Shown one piece after another: positions 25,657 through 35,314 of a DNA stretch of 64,000 bases. This DNA comes from OCS155 cluster bacterium AG-333-G23 (GTDB lineage: Bacteria > Actinomycetota > Acidimicrobiia > Actinomarinales > Actinomarinaceae): NCBI GenBank assembly GCA_003282445.1, contig QBZE01000001.1, positions 186,001 through 250,000 on the forward strand, read 5' to 3'. The notes beneath the pieces were generated by a model. It did no database searches, was not told the origin of the DNA, and saw only the letters and a list, made by a program, of their open reading frames with translations. Made by a program: the position numbers and the translations under genes. Each line of letters begins with the position of its first letter. The first letter of the stretch is position 1.

Positions 25657-26748
25657 CTAAAAGTTAGAAAATTCAATTAGGGGAATTTTCATTTCTTCTT
25701 CTGTTAAGCCACCGTGGTAGCCAACAAGATCTGCTTTAAGATGCTTAGGAAAAATTATATTCCCCTTATCTACTAAAAAACAAAAGTCTGGAACGAGTCT
25801 TTCCATATATTCTCCCTCACTTTGTCCAAGAAATAATTGTAACTGGTCATTAGGAAGGAACTCACCTGGAACTTTTTCGAATACTTTTTTAATTTCCTCT
25901 TCTGTACCGTTTGCATAAACTGCTCTTTGATCTCCAAATATTTCAACTGTATCTGGGTACTCAAGATAATACCTGCTTTCATTATCGACATTTAATAAAC
26001 CATGGTCAGCTGAAATTATTGTGTATGTTTTCCTTACATTTGACTCATTTATTGTTTCAATAACTCCTTCAAAGATTTCAAGCTCTTTTTGCCACTCATT
26101 ACTACCAACGCCAAATAAATGAGCAGCAATATCAATTTTTGGATAATAAATAAAATTAAATCTATTTTCTAACAGAGAACTGTTTTTAACTAAATCAATA
26201 AGATCATCCTCATCTTTGTAATTTATTTGATGTGAGTCTTTATATATATATTTTGACAGTGCACTATTTTCCAGATCTTTAGGCTGAACATTGTTGGCAA
26301 ATATATTTTTTTCTTTAAGTACTGTCCATATAGTTTTATTTTTTTTGAAAAAATCATCCTCAAGCATTTTTTCACTTTCCTGACTCCAATTAAGAGCATT
26401 TATCAATCCATACTTATTTTTATCAAACTGAAAGTAACCAAGCATCCCCGTATTTATTGGCTGGTCTACTAAATTAACTGTGCTTAAAGCAACATTTGTA
26501 GAACTTGGAAATGTTGAATTAACAGAACCAGCATTATATTTATTGAAAAAAGAGTCTGTCTCCTCAATATTTTTACTTCCGAGTCCATCTGCAATTATGA
26601 AATTAATATTTTCTGCTTCATATAAGGATGAAGATAAAGGAATTTTCTTATTTTCAGTATAAAAATCCTCATTTAATGCTGCATTAAATATTTTTTTAGA
26701 AAGATCTAGGAGGTTTGGCTCATTAAGAATATTTTGATATTTACTCAT
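25657..26748 (-). CDS. Alkaline phosphatase superfamily hydrolase (nucleotide pyrophosphatase-like)
   Basis: 363 residues with the metal and nucleophile pattern of type I phosphodiesterase/nucleotide pyrophosphatases: IIADGLGS (metal Asp), STFPSSTNVALST (nucleophile Thr/Ser), YPKIDIAAHLFG (D-x3-H), IISADHGLLNVD (D-H) and a late YHGG. No signal peptide is seen, so it is probably cytoplasmic. Substrate unknown; a phosphodiester or pyrophosphate of a nucleotide or a lipid head group is possible. Convergent with heliorhodopsin, divergent from the second nuo operon. Confidence 0.8.
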   Translation of the reverse strand: MSKYQNILNEPNLLDLSKKIFNAALNEDFYTENKKIPLSSSLYEAENINFIIADGLGSKNIEETDSFFNKYNAGSVNSTFPSSTNVALSTVNLVDQPINTGMLGYFQFDKNKYGLINALNWSQESEKMLEDDFFKKNKTIWTVLKEKNIFANNVQPKDLENSALSKYIYKDSHQINYKDEDDLIDLVKNSSLLENRFNFIYYPKIDIAAHLFGVGSNEWQKELEIFEGVIETINESNVRKTYTIISADHGLLNVDNESRYYLEYPDTVEIFGDQRAVYANGTEEEIKKVFEKVPGEFLPNDQLQLFLGQSEGEYMERLVPDFCFLVDKGNIIFPKHLKADLVGYHGGLTEEEMKIPLIEFSNF

Positions 26749-26810
26749 AGAAAAATCTTACAAATAATTTCACCGAAGTTGTAAAAAAAACTAAACTTTT
26801 TTAAACATAC

Positions 26811-26816
26811 TAAAAT
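26811..26816 (+). promoter_or_regulatory. -10 box of the second nuo operon
   Basis: TAAAAT 7 nt before the nuoA ATG at 26824, with no Shine-Dalgarno, consistent with leaderless transcription. No convincing -35 box. Confidence 0.4.
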
Positions 26817-26823
26817 TACATAT

Positions 26824-27189
26824 ATGATTTCTTATTTTCAGGACTATATAACTGTTGGAGTTGTATTAAGCGTTGGCTTAGTGTTGATGACATTAGTCTT
26901 AAGCCTTTCAGCTGTTATAAGACCCAACAATCCTACCAGTGAAAAATTAACTACTTATGAATCAGGTGTAGACCCTGTAGGAACTGGATGGAGCCAGACT
27001 TATATAAGGTATTATGTTTTCGGTCTCTTATTTGTAATTTTTGATGTTGAGGCAGTTTTTATTTTTCCTTGGGCAATAAATCTTGAGAAGCTTGGGTACT
27101 TTGGATTAATTGAAATGCTCATTTTTATTTTTATTTTGCTTATAGGTCTTATTTATGCGATTAGAAAGGATGTTTTAAAATGGGAGTAG
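26824..27189 (+). CDS. nuoA: NADH-quinone oxidoreductase-like subunit A (complex I-2)
   Basis: Paralogue of the gene at 25; 121 residues with three helices. The loop motif is YESG instead of YECG, and the second-helix motif is [12 protein letters not shown]. First gene of the 11-gene operon that lacks E, F and G. Overlaps nuoB by 10 nt. Confidence 0.95.
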   Translation: MISYFQDYITVGVVLSVGLVLMTLVLSLSAVIRPNNPTSEKLTTYESGVDPVGTGWSQTYIRYYVFGLLFVIFDVEAVFIFPWAINLEKLGYFGLIEMLIFIFILLIGLIYAIRKDVLKWE

Positions 27190-27677
27190 TTGATAAATTT
27201 GGTTTACCAAAACCAATTTCTGCAGTTTTTAACTGGGCAAGATCTTACTCGTTATGGTATTTTCAATTTGGGTTAGCGTGTTGTGCAATTGAAGTTATGG
27301 CAGTAAGTGGACCTAGACATGATTTTATGAGATTGGGTGTCATTCCTTTGCCAGCATCTCCAAGACAAGCTGACTTAATGATAGTAGCTGGAACAGTTAC
27401 GGATAAAATGGCTCCAGCAGTAAAAAGGCTCTATGACCAAATGCCTGAACCTAAATATGTAATTTCTATGGGATCATGTTCAAATAGTGGAGGTCCGTAT
27501 TGGGATTCCTATTCTGTTACAAAAGGTGTTGATCAATTAATTCCGGTTGATGTCTATGTTCCAGGATGTCCTCCAAGACCGGAAGCTTTACAAGAAGGTA
27601 TAATTTTACTCCAACAAAAAATTAAGGGCGAAGACATAAAGGCTAAATGGAACGAGGAGCAAATTGAACCAGTCTGA
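27180..27677 (+). CDS. nuoB: NADH-quinone oxidoreductase-like subunit B (complex I-2)
   Basis: 165 residues with N2 ligands C34-C35, C100 and C130 and the common GCPPRPE motif. The tail is Glu/Lys-rich. A GAGGAG near its 3' end (27654-27659) is the ribosome site of nuoC, which begins inside this gene. Confidence 0.96.
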   Translation: MGVVDKFGLPKPISAVFNWARSYSLWYFQFGLACCAIEVMAVSGPRHDFMRLGVIPLPASPRQADLMIVAGTVTDKMAPAVKRLYDQMPEPKYVISMGSCSNSGGPYWDSYSVTKGVDQLIPVDVYVPGCPPRPEALQEGIILLQQKIKGEDIKAKWNEEQIEPV

Positions 27678-28221
27678 TTCACAAAGTTTTATAGATTCTC
27701 TTTCTTCAAAATTTAATAATATAGTCAATGAGTTTGATACATTAAAAATTAATGTTGAGTCATCTCAGTGGACAGAAACAATGTCTATATTAAAAAATGA
27801 TTTTGGTTTAACGTATTTTTCATGGCTTAGTGCTATTGATTGGGAGAATGAAGTTTCCGTAGGAGACCCTCCTAAAGAACCAGTTAATCCTCATTTTGAA
27901 ATAATTTGTTGTCTATCAGAATCAATTGAAGGAAATTTAGTTTTAGTTTCAACAAAAATTGAAAAGGAAAATGCTTCGATAGATTCTCTTGTGAGTATAT
28001 TTGCAGGATCAAATTGGCACGAAAGAGAAGCTTACGAAATGTTTGGAATTGATTTTGTGAATCATCCAAACCTCACAAAGATTTATTTACCAGATGGGTA
28101 TGAAGGCAATCCAATGCTTAAATCATTTGAATTAATAAGTAGAGAAGTAAAGCCTTGGCCTGGAGAAGTAGACGTTGAAGGAATGCCAGAAGATGGAAAA
28201 AAAGATGAAGGGGAAAGCTAA
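27664..28221 (+). CDS. nuoC: NADH-quinone oxidoreductase-like subunit C (complex I-2)
   Basis: 185 residues from a TTG start chosen because GAGGAG lies 4 nt upstream. The signature [23 protein letters not shown] is clear (positions about 113-135). Longer than the 137-residue NuoC of the first locus. The C-terminus is acidic. It ends immediately before the nuoD start. Confidence 0.94.
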   Translation: MNQSDSQSFIDSLSSKFNNIVNEFDTLKINVESSQWTETMSILKNDFGLTYFSWLSAIDWENEVSVGDPPKEPVNPHFEIICCLSESIEGNLVLVSTKIEKENASIDSLVSIFAGSNWHEREAYEMFGIDFVNHPNLTKIYLPDGYEGNPMLKSFELISREVKPWPGEVDVEGMPEDGKKDEGES

Positions 28222-29418
28222 TTGGATACAACAATAGATCCTAATAACATGCCTCATGTTTCGGATGCTTCAGTTTCTGTAGAGATAGAAACTGAAGATA
28301 TGACTCTAAATATCGGGCCACAGCATCCGTCAACTCACGGAGTTTTAAGGCTAGTTGCAAAAGTTGATGGAGAAAAAATTTCTAGTGTAGAACCTGTATT
28401 GGGATATATGCATCGTGGTTATGAAAAGTTAGCTGAGGTTAGAACATATCCACAAATTACAACACTTGTTAATAGAATTGACTGGGTTTCAGGATTCGCA
28501 AATGAGATTCCCTTTATTGCAGCTACTGAAAAATTAATGGAAATAGAAGTTCCTGAAAGAGCACAGCACATTCGTTTAATTTTGACAGAGATGGCAAGAA
28601 TTGCCTCACACTTTGTATTTAATGGTGCGTATGCTTTGGAAATAGGAGCTCTATCCCCAATGTTTTTAGCGATGGAAGATAGAGAAAGAGTTCTTGATTT
28701 AATTGAGTCTGTCACAGGTGGAAGATTTCATCCAAACTTTAATCGAATTGGAGGAGTTAAACCAGCTGCAGGAGCAGGACCAACAACTAAAAAAGACATC
28801 CAAGATCTGCCAGCAGGTTTTTATGAGGAAACAAAAATAGTCATGGAGAAAGTTTTAGAGGCTGTTGAAAGATTTGAAAATTTAGTTGGTGGGAACGAAG
28901 TTTTTAAAGCCAGAACACAGAACGTGGGGATAATTTCAAAAGAAATGTGTGAAGACTATGGAGTATCCGGCCCTATATTAAGAGCTTCTGGAGTAAAGTT
29001 TGACCTTAGGACCCAAACGAACTTCCTTCCTTATGATAAATTTGATTTTGAGATACCAATTGGGGAAAATGGTGATTGTTACGATAGATGGTATGTGAGA
29101 TTAATAGAAATGAGAGAGTCTGCAAGAATTATTTTGCAAGCAATTGACTCAATGCCTTCAGGATCTCTTCAGGCTAAAGTACCAAAAGTTATCAAAGTTC
29201 CAAAAGGCCAGTCTTATGTTAGAACAGAGAATCCAAAGGGGGAAATGGGATTTCATGTAATATCTGAAGGAGGGCTAGGTCCTTATAGGTTAAAAATTAG
29301 AACACCGTCCTTTAGTAATATTTCAATACTTCCCGAATTATTGGAGGGGCAATTGCTACCAGATTTAATTGCAATCATGGGAAGTTTAGATTTCGTTTTA
29401 GGAGATGTTGATAGATGA
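28222..29418 (+). CDS. nuoD: NADH-quinone oxidoreductase-like subunit D (complex I-2)
   Basis: 398 residues, TTG start directly after the nuoC stop, with AGGGGAAAG upstream. The quinone-site motif GPQHPSTHGVLR (H35, H39) and GYMHRGYEK are present; YPQITTLVNRIDWVSG differs from the first locus and is of the kind found in actinobacterial NuoD2. The C-terminal end GDVDR is the same as in NuoD1. Overlaps nuoH (ATGA). Confidence 0.95.
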   Translation: MDTTIDPNNMPHVSDASVSVEIETEDMTLNIGPQHPSTHGVLRLVAKVDGEKISSVEPVLGYMHRGYEKLAEVRTYPQITTLVNRIDWVSGFANEIPFIAATEKLMEIEVPERAQHIRLILTEMARIASHFVFNGAYALEIGALSPMFLAMEDRERVLDLIESVTGGRFHPNFNRIGGVKPAAGAGPTTKKDIQDLPAGFYEETKIVMEKVLEAVERFENLVGGNEVFKARTQNVGIISKEMCEDYGVSGPILRASGVKFDLRTQTNFLPYDKFDFEIPIGENGDCYDRWYVRLIEMRESARIILQAIDSMPSGSLQAKVPKVIKVPKGQSYVRTENPKGEMGFHVISEGGLGPYRLKIRTPSFSNISILPELLEGQLLPDLIAIMGSLDFVLGDVDR

Positions 29419-30395
29419 GTTTTGGTAGTGAGATCTTATTAAAAGTAGGAGTGGTTCTTGCTTTTGCTTTAAATGGTGCAGTCATCTTTACATTAATGGA
29501 TGTTAAAGCAAGTGCTTGGATGCAGAGGAGGCCTGGGCCTCTTCATGTTGGATTAAGGGGTCTTATTTTTCCGTTGGCTGAAGTAATTAAATTTATTCAA
29601 AAAGAAGATATTATTCCAACGAAAGTTGACAAAACAATTTTCAAACTTGCTCCAGCTTTCGTCCTATTTTCAGTATTTGGACTTTTTGTAGTTGTACCCA
29701 TAAGCCCTACCTTGGTAGTTGTCGATTTAAATTTAGGAGTATTTTACCTACTTGCAATCAGCACATTATCAACTCTTGGGGTATTGATTGCGGGGTGGTC
29801 ATCTGCTAATAAATATTCATTAATGGGGGGACTTAGAGCAGCGGGACAATTAATTGCTTATGAGCTGCCTTTAATACTTGCAGTAGTTGGAGTAGTTATC
29901 CAAGCTGAGACGATGTCTCTTGTTGGTATAGTTGAAAAACAAATTGAATGGGGACTCCCTTTTGTGATAGCAGGACAAGGAATAGCTTTTCTAATATTTA
30001 TGATTGCTGCGACTGCTGAAATGATGAGAGTTCCTTTCGATATGCCAATTGGTGAGTCCGAATTAGTGATGGGATTTATGACAGAATATTCAGGAATAAG
30101 GTTTCTAATTTTTTATATTGCTGAATATATAAATATGTTTGTTATGTGTGCTATTGCATCCACATTATTCCTCGGAGGGTATCACATACCTTTACTACCA
30201 GTAGAGTGGGTAAATTTCTATGGTCCAGTATCTGTTTTAACAAAAACACTGCTTCTTGGATTTATTCTTGTTTTAGTTAGGTGGTCTTTCCCAAGATTTA
30301 GAGAAGATCAGTTACAGAATATTGCATGGAAGATTTTAATTCCACTTTCTTTGTTAAACATTTTGATAACATCAGTAATGAAAGTAGTTTTTTAA
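29415..30395 (+). CDS. nuoH: NADH-quinone oxidoreductase-like subunit H (complex I-2)
   Basis: 326 residues, about eight helices. The E-channel loop reads FDMPIGESELVMGFMTEYSG: the first Glu of the usual PEAE is Ile and the usual His before TEYSG is Met. Other motifs (MQRRPGP, AEYINMF) are intact. The stop overlaps the nuoI ATG (TAATG). The changed loop suggests different quinone coupling from NuoH1. Confidence 0.94.
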   Translation: MSFGSEILLKVGVVLAFALNGAVIFTLMDVKASAWMQRRPGPLHVGLRGLIFPLAEVIKFIQKEDIIPTKVDKTIFKLAPAFVLFSVFGLFVVVPISPTLVVVDLNLGVFYLLAISTLSTLGVLIAGWSSANKYSLMGGLRAAGQLIAYELPLILAVVGVVIQAETMSLVGIVEKQIEWGLPFVIAGQGIAFLIFMIAATAEMMRVPFDMPIGESELVMGFMTEYSGIRFLIFYIAEYINMFVMCAIASTLFLGGYHIPLLPVEWVNFYGPVSVLTKTLLLGFILVLVRWSFPRFREDQLQNIAWKILIPLSLLNILITSVMKVVF

Positions 30396-30880
30396 TGAAA
30401 GATTTTAGACCTAAACTTCCAGGATTTTTAACAGGAATGAAAATTCTATTAGTAAATATGTTTAAAACTTTATCTCCTTTTACTAAGAATCCAAATGTAA
30501 ATTATCCATTTGAAAAAGAAGTCCTTGCACCAAGAACAAGAGGGGTTATAGCTCTAGATGCAGAAGCTTGCACAAGTTGTATGTTATGCGCAAGACAGTG
30601 TCCTGATTGGTGTATTTATATTGAGGGGCATAAAGAATTACAACCACCTTCAAAACCTGGAGGAAGGGAAAGAAGCAGAGCTGTGCTTGATAGGTTTGAT
30701 ATAGATTATGCATTATGTATGTATTGCGGAATCTGTGTAGAAGTATGTCCATTTGATGCACTATTTTGGAGTCCAGAGTATGAATATTCTGAATACAACA
30801 TGGGTGCTATGCTCCATGATAAAAATAGGTTAGATGACTGGCTAAAGACTGTTCCAGAAGTCGGCGGTTTAGAGAACTAA
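30395..30880 (+). CDS. nuoI: NADH-quinone oxidoreductase-like subunit I (complex I-2)
   Basis: 161 residues from the ATG at 30395, preferred over an upstream in-frame start at 30326 that would lie within nuoH. Two 4Fe-4S sets: C59, C62, C65, C69 and C108, C111, C114, C118. In a complex without E, F and G, this subunit would be the entry point for electrons from an unknown donor such as a ferredoxin; that is inference. Confidence 0.95.
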   Translation: MKDFRPKLPGFLTGMKILLVNMFKTLSPFTKNPNVNYPFEKEVLAPRTRGVIALDAEACTSCMLCARQCPDWCIYIEGHKELQPPSKPGGRERSRAVLDRFDIDYALCMYCGICVEVCPFDALFWSPEYEYSEYNMGAMLHDKNRLDDWLKTVPEVGGLEN

Positions 30881-30883
30881 TAT

Positions 30884-31402
30884 ATGGAAGCAATAGATAT
30901 ATTCAGTTATTTTTTATTGCTAGGTCTACTTTTAAGCGCAGCAAGAGTAGTAACAACCTCAAATGTTATTCATGCTGCTGTAGCTCTAGTATTCACGTTG
31001 ACGATAACGGCTGTAATCTTTTTATTATTATCAGCAGAATTTGTCGGTTTAGTAATTGTAATGGTTTACATAGGAGCTGTGATTGTCCTATTTTTATTCG
31101 GAATAATGATAACAAGAGCTCCTCTGGGCGAGAATGCAGAACTAGATAATGATAAAAATAAAACTGTAGCTTTAGTAATTTCATTTTCAATATTTGGACT
31201 CTTTTCATATATACTTTTGGATTCTTTTGATGGTCAGATAAACATAACTGAGGGAACATCAACTGAGATATTAGGTCAGATACTCTTAAGTAGATTTGTT
31301 TTTCCTTTTGAAATTGTTTCTTTTGTTTTGCTTGCTGCTTTGATTGGTGGGATAACCTTGGCAAGAAAAGACAATGCTTTAGTTGATGAGGATCAAGTAT
31401 GA
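30884..31402 (+). CDS. nuoJ: NADH-quinone oxidoreductase-like subunit J (complex I-2)
   Basis: 172 residues, about five helices, with GLVIVMVYIGAVIVLFLFGI as the conserved third helix. Overlaps nuoK (ATGA). Confidence 0.94.
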   Translation: MEAIDIFSYFLLLGLLLSAARVVTTSNVIHAAVALVFTLTITAVIFLLLSAEFVGLVIVMVYIGAVIVLFLFGIMITRAPLGENAELDNDKNKTVALVISFSIFGLFSYILLDSFDGQINITEGTSTEILGQILLSRFVFPFEIVSFVLLAALIGGITLARKDNALVDEDQV

Positions 31403-31704
31403 GTGCTCAGCCATTTTTAATTGCCGCTGCTGGCTTGTTCTCAATGGGTATATATGGAATTCTTGTAAGGAGAAATGCAGTAATGGTTTTACTATCTATT
31501 GAGCTAATACTTAATGCAGTAAATATAAATTTTGTTGTATTCAATCAAATGCTTTCAGATGTATTACTAAATGGACAAATATTTACTGTTTTTATTATCA
31601 CTATTGCTGCTGCCGAAGTTGGTATTGGTTTAGCAATAGTTCTTATGTTATTTAGAAATAGACAGACAGCTAATATTAATGAATTTGATTTAATGAAATG
31701 GTAG
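31399..31704 (+). CDS. nuoK: NADH-quinone oxidoreductase-like subunit K (complex I-2)
   Basis: 101 residues, three helices, both functional glutamates present (SIELILNAVN and AAAEVGIGLA). Overlaps nuoL by 7 nt. Confidence 0.95.
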   Translation: MSAQPFLIAAAGLFSMGIYGILVRRNAVMVLLSIELILNAVNINFVVFNQMLSDVLLNGQIFTVFIITIAAAEVGIGLAIVLMLFRNRQTANINEFDLMKW

Positions 31705-33716
31705 TTAATCACAGTATAAATTTGCTTGCTGAAGGAAAAATATCCTATACAGATGGAGGCATCTTTGCTGAATTCGCTTGGGTTATTGTTGTTTTGCCAT
31801 TTATAGCAGCTTTACTAATAACATTTTTTGGAAAAAATTTACCATTAAAAGGTGCAGAGATTGCATTGGGTTCAGTATTTTTTATATTCCTTTATAGCTG
31901 TATTTTATTTTATCTCAACGTTACACAGGGAGTAGCATCAGAATTTTTTATTAATGTTGGTAGCATAGGGTCTTTTCAGCTTGAATTTGGATGGGTTGTT
32001 GATGGCCTTTCAATAATGATGTATTTTGTTGTTGGTACAGTTTCATTACTAGTTTTTATATACGCTACAAATTATATGGAAGGGGAGATAAGATACACTT
32101 TCTTCTTTACGTCTCTGACATTATTTGCTGGAAGCATGTTAGTTCTTGTATCTTCACCAACACTTTTACAGCTATTAATTGGATGGGAATTGGTGGGAGT
32201 TTGTTCATATTTATTAATAGGACATTATTGGGAAGAAAAAGAAAATTCTTCTGCTGCAATGAAAGCTTTTATTACAAATAAAGTTGCTGATGTAGGTTTA
32301 ATGATTGGGATTATTATTCTTGCTTTAACAACTGGAACTTTAAGGATTTCAGAAATACTTTATCAAGCTACTCATGACTATGAAGCAATTAAATCTGTGG
32401 CTTACATTGCTGGAATCTTGATATTTATTGGAGCCATGGGAAAAAGCGCCCAATTTCCACTACATGTTTGGCTTCCAGATGCAATGGCAGGTCCGACACC
32501 GGTATCAGCGCTTATGCATGCTGCAACTATGGTGACAGCAGGTGTTTATTTATTAGGAAGGTTATTTCCTTTTTACCAAGGAATCGCTCATGAAGCATTA
32601 GACATTGTTCTTGTATTTGGAGTTATAACATTATTTGGTGCAGGTCTTATAGCAATTGTCCAAGATGATTTGAAAAAAGTATTAGCTTACTCAACTGTCA
32701 GTCAGTTGGGATACATGGTAACTGCAATGGGGTCGGGAGCATACACTGCTGGTTTATTTCATCTTTGGACACATGCTTTTTTCAAAGCCCTTTTATTCCT
32801 TGGAGCTGGCTCCGTGATACATGCTGTTCATACAAATAATATGTCAGAAATGGGAGGACTAAGAAAAGAGATGCCTAGAACATTTATGACCTTTATTATT
32901 GGGACGGTTGCTCTTGCTGGACTGCCTCCTTTGGCTGGTTTCTTTTCAAAAGATGAAATTTTAGCTTCTCTGAATCATGAAGGACATACTTTCTTTTTCT
33001 TTGTTGCTGTAGCAGGAGCTTTCATAACTGCTTTTTATATGACTAGAGCAGTTCTACTGACTTTTTATGGTGAGTATAGAGGTCATGGTCATCCCCACGA
33101 ATCAGATTCCATGATGACAACTCCTCTTCTCGTCTTAGCCTTTCTTGCAGTTGTAGGAGGATGGGTAAATATTCCTGGAATATATACAGGATTTACAACT
33201 TGGGTCACAACCAGAAAAAATGGAATTATTGAATATCATCCTGAATCATTTGATTATTTTGCATTATTTAGTGGATTGTCTGCTGGGTTGATAGGTATTG
33301 GACTTGCTTATTATATTTATCAAGTAATTAGTGAGCCCCAAAATGGAGATAATAGGATAAAAATTCAACCAGTATGGAGAATTCTGGAAAACAAATATTA
33401 CTTAGATGATTTTTATTTTAAATTTATTATTGATCCTATAAAAATAACTTTTGCTAAGGCTGTTGATAAATTTAATACAGAAATATTAGATAGATTTATT
33501 AATAATTTTGGAAATGCTGCTTCATACTTAGGTGGAGTTGTTTATAACAGGCTTGACCAAGGTGGAATAGATAAAGCCTTAAACTTAACTTCAACCGGAA
33601 CAGACACTTTAGGAAGTAAAGTTAAGTTGATACAAACAGGTAAGACTCAGCAATATATAATGTATTTTTTAACAGGGGTAATAGTTATTAGTGCGTTAGT
33701 TTTGTTAGTGTTATAG
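31698..33716 (+). CDS. nuoL: NADH-quinone oxidoreductase-like subunit L (complex I-2)
   Basis: 672 residues, 43 longer than NuoL1. TM5 Glu in IGWELVGVCSYLLIGHYW, TM7 Lys in MGKSAQFPLHVWLPDAM, HAFFKALLFLGAG kept, and a long C-terminal lateral-helix region. An HGHPHE stretch in the loop after YGEYRG is His-rich, as in many NuoL proteins. An AGGAGG sits just after its stop, before nuoM. Confidence 0.95.
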   Translation: MVVNHSINLLAEGKISYTDGGIFAEFAWVIVVLPFIAALLITFFGKNLPLKGAEIALGSVFFIFLYSCILFYLNVTQGVASEFFINVGSIGSFQLEFGWVVDGLSIMMYFVVGTVSLLVFIYATNYMEGEIRYTFFFTSLTLFAGSMLVLVSSPTLLQLLIGWELVGVCSYLLIGHYWEEKENSSAAMKAFITNKVADVGLMIGIIILALTTGTLRISEILYQATHDYEAIKSVAYIAGILIFIGAMGKSAQFPLHVWLPDAMAGPTPVSALMHAATMVTAGVYLLGRLFPFYQGIAHEALDIVLVFGVITLFGAGLIAIVQDDLKKVLAYSTVSQLGYMVTAMGSGAYTAGLFHLWTHAFFKALLFLGAGSVIHAVHTNNMSEMGGLRKEMPRTFMTFIIGTVALAGLPPLAGFFSKDEILASLNHEGHTFFFFVAVAGAFITAFYMTRAVLLTFYGEYRGHGHPHESDSMMTTPLLVLAFLAVVGGWVNIPGIYTGFTTWVTTRKNGIIEYHPESFDYFALFSGLSAGLIGIGLAYYIYQVISEPQNGDNRIKIQPVWRILENKYYLDDFYFKFIIDPIKITFAKAVDKFNTEILDRFINNFGNAASYLGGVVYNRLDQGGIDKALNLTSTGTDTLGSKVKLIQTGKTQQYIMYFLTGVIVISALVLLVL

Positions 33717-33732
33717 GAGGAAAATACAAATT

Positions 33733-35313
33733 ATGACAAATATTTTAGAAACATTTTCAAATGGATTAGGGATTAGCTTAGTTGTATTTCTACCACTTGT
33801 TAGTGCAATTTTTATTTTGTTTATTCCAAAAACGCAAGAGTTTTTAATTAAAATTACAACTCTTGGTGCATCTGTAGTTACTTTTCTTCTCAGTCTTATT
33901 GTTGCTTATCAATTTGATTACGATAAGGCTCATACATTTCAACTTGGCAACAAACTAAGTTGGATTGAAAGTATAAATTCGAACTATGAAATTGGCATTG
34001 ATGGGATTTCACTTCCTTTGCTTTTACTTTCAACATTTATATCAGTTTTAGCAATTATTTATTCATTTGAACATCTTCCCGAACCAGTCAACCCAAAAGG
34101 AATGATGTCTTTGATCCTAGTATTAGAAACAGGAATGAATGGAACATTTGTTGCTCTTGATCTTATTTTGTTTTTCGTTTTCTTTGAACTAGTTCTTTTA
34201 CCTATGTACTTCATGATTGGTATCTGGGGAGATAGAACTGTAAGAAGTGTGGCTGGGTTAAAGAATGAAATTGAAACTAGACTTTATGCCAGTATTAAAT
34301 TCTTTGTCTTCACATTATTTGGTTCAGCTTTTATGTTGTTAGGATTTTTAGGTCTTTATTTTAGAGGAAATAAAACCTTCAGTATTCCAGAGTTAATTGA
34401 ACTTGGTACGTCAGGAGCATTTACTGGAACATTTGCAACATTAGTTTTTGCTGTTTTATTCTTAGGTTTTGCTGTAAAGGTTCCAATGTGGCCTCTACAT
34501 ACCTGGCTTCCTGACGCACACACGGCTGCACCAACTGTTGGATCTGTATTGCTTGCTGCGATATTACTTAAATTAGGTTCTTATGGTTTTGTAAGAATAG
34601 CTTTGCCAATATTACCTGAACAAGCAAAAGCTTGGGCTCCAGCTATTGCTATATTATCCGCTATAGGAATAATTTATGGTTCATTAGCTTGTTTAGCTCA
34701 AACAGATTTAAAGAGGTTGATAGCATTTTCCTCAGTTGGACATATGGGATTTGTCATGCTTGGTATTTCTTCATTAACTTCTATTGGAATAAATGCTGCA
34801 ATGATTGGAATGGTAGCTCACGGAATAATTACAGGATTACTTTTCTTTATATCAGGATCAATGGCACACACTTATCACACTAGAGATATGGGAAGACTCG
34901 GAGGAAATATGAAACTACTTCCAAAGACAGGAGCACTACTTGGTTTTACAGCAATGGCATCACTTGGTTTACCAGGTCTTGCTGGGTTTTGGGGAGAGTT
35001 TATGGCATTATTAGGTGCTTACAATCCTCTTTCAGGTTTAAACATAACAGTATTTAGAACTTCAATGGTTGCAGGAGCAATTGGAACAGTTCTAACAGCA
35101 GGTTACTTATTGTGGATGTTGCAGAGAGTTAACTTAGGAGAGCCGAAAGAAGAGTGGATAGGGCAAGATTTACATGATGCGGACAATTATGAACTAGCGG
35201 CATGGATTCCACTAGTAATTTTAACCGTTCTAATTGGTGTATTTCCTAAATTAATTTTTGGTTCGACTAATGATGCTGTTATTAATTTAGTAACCAAAGC
35301 TTTTGGAGGCTGA
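33733..35313 (+). CDS. nuoM: NADH-quinone oxidoreductase-like subunit M (complex I-2)
   Basis: 526 residues with the TM5 Glu (FFELVLLPMYFMIGIWG) and TM7 Lys (FAVKVPMWPLHTWLPDAH). Preceded by AGGAGG about 12 nt upstream of the ATG. Its last codons contain the GGAGG that serves nuoN. Confidence 0.95.
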   Translation: MTNILETFSNGLGISLVVFLPLVSAIFILFIPKTQEFLIKITTLGASVVTFLLSLIVAYQFDYDKAHTFQLGNKLSWIESINSNYEIGIDGISLPLLLLSTFISVLAIIYSFEHLPEPVNPKGMMSLILVLETGMNGTFVALDLILFFVFFELVLLPMYFMIGIWGDRTVRSVAGLKNEIETRLYASIKFFVFTLFGSAFMLLGFLGLYFRGNKTFSIPELIELGTSGAFTGTFATLVFAVLFLGFAVKVPMWPLHTWLPDAHTAAPTVGSVLLAAILLKLGSYGFVRIALPILPEQAKAWAPAIAILSAIGIIYGSLACLAQTDLKRLIAFSSVGHMGFVMLGISSLTSIGINAAMIGMVAHGIITGLLFFISGSMAHTYHTRDMGRLGGNMKLLPKTGALLGFTAMASLGLPGLAGFWGEFMALLGAYNPLSGLNITVFRTSMVAGAIGTVLTAGYLLWMLQRVNLGEPKEEWIGQDLHDADNYELAAWIPLVILTVLIGVFPKLIFGSTNDAVINLVTKAFGG

Positions 35314-35314
35314 A

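Noticed and set aside
30326-30394. Longer nuoI of the second locus
   Set aside because: The extra 23 codons lie inside nuoH in another frame; the TAATG coupling at 30395 is the pattern used throughout.
35303-35314. TTG start for nuoN of the second locus
   Set aside because: The only strong ribosome site is downstream of this codon, so initiation here is unlikely.
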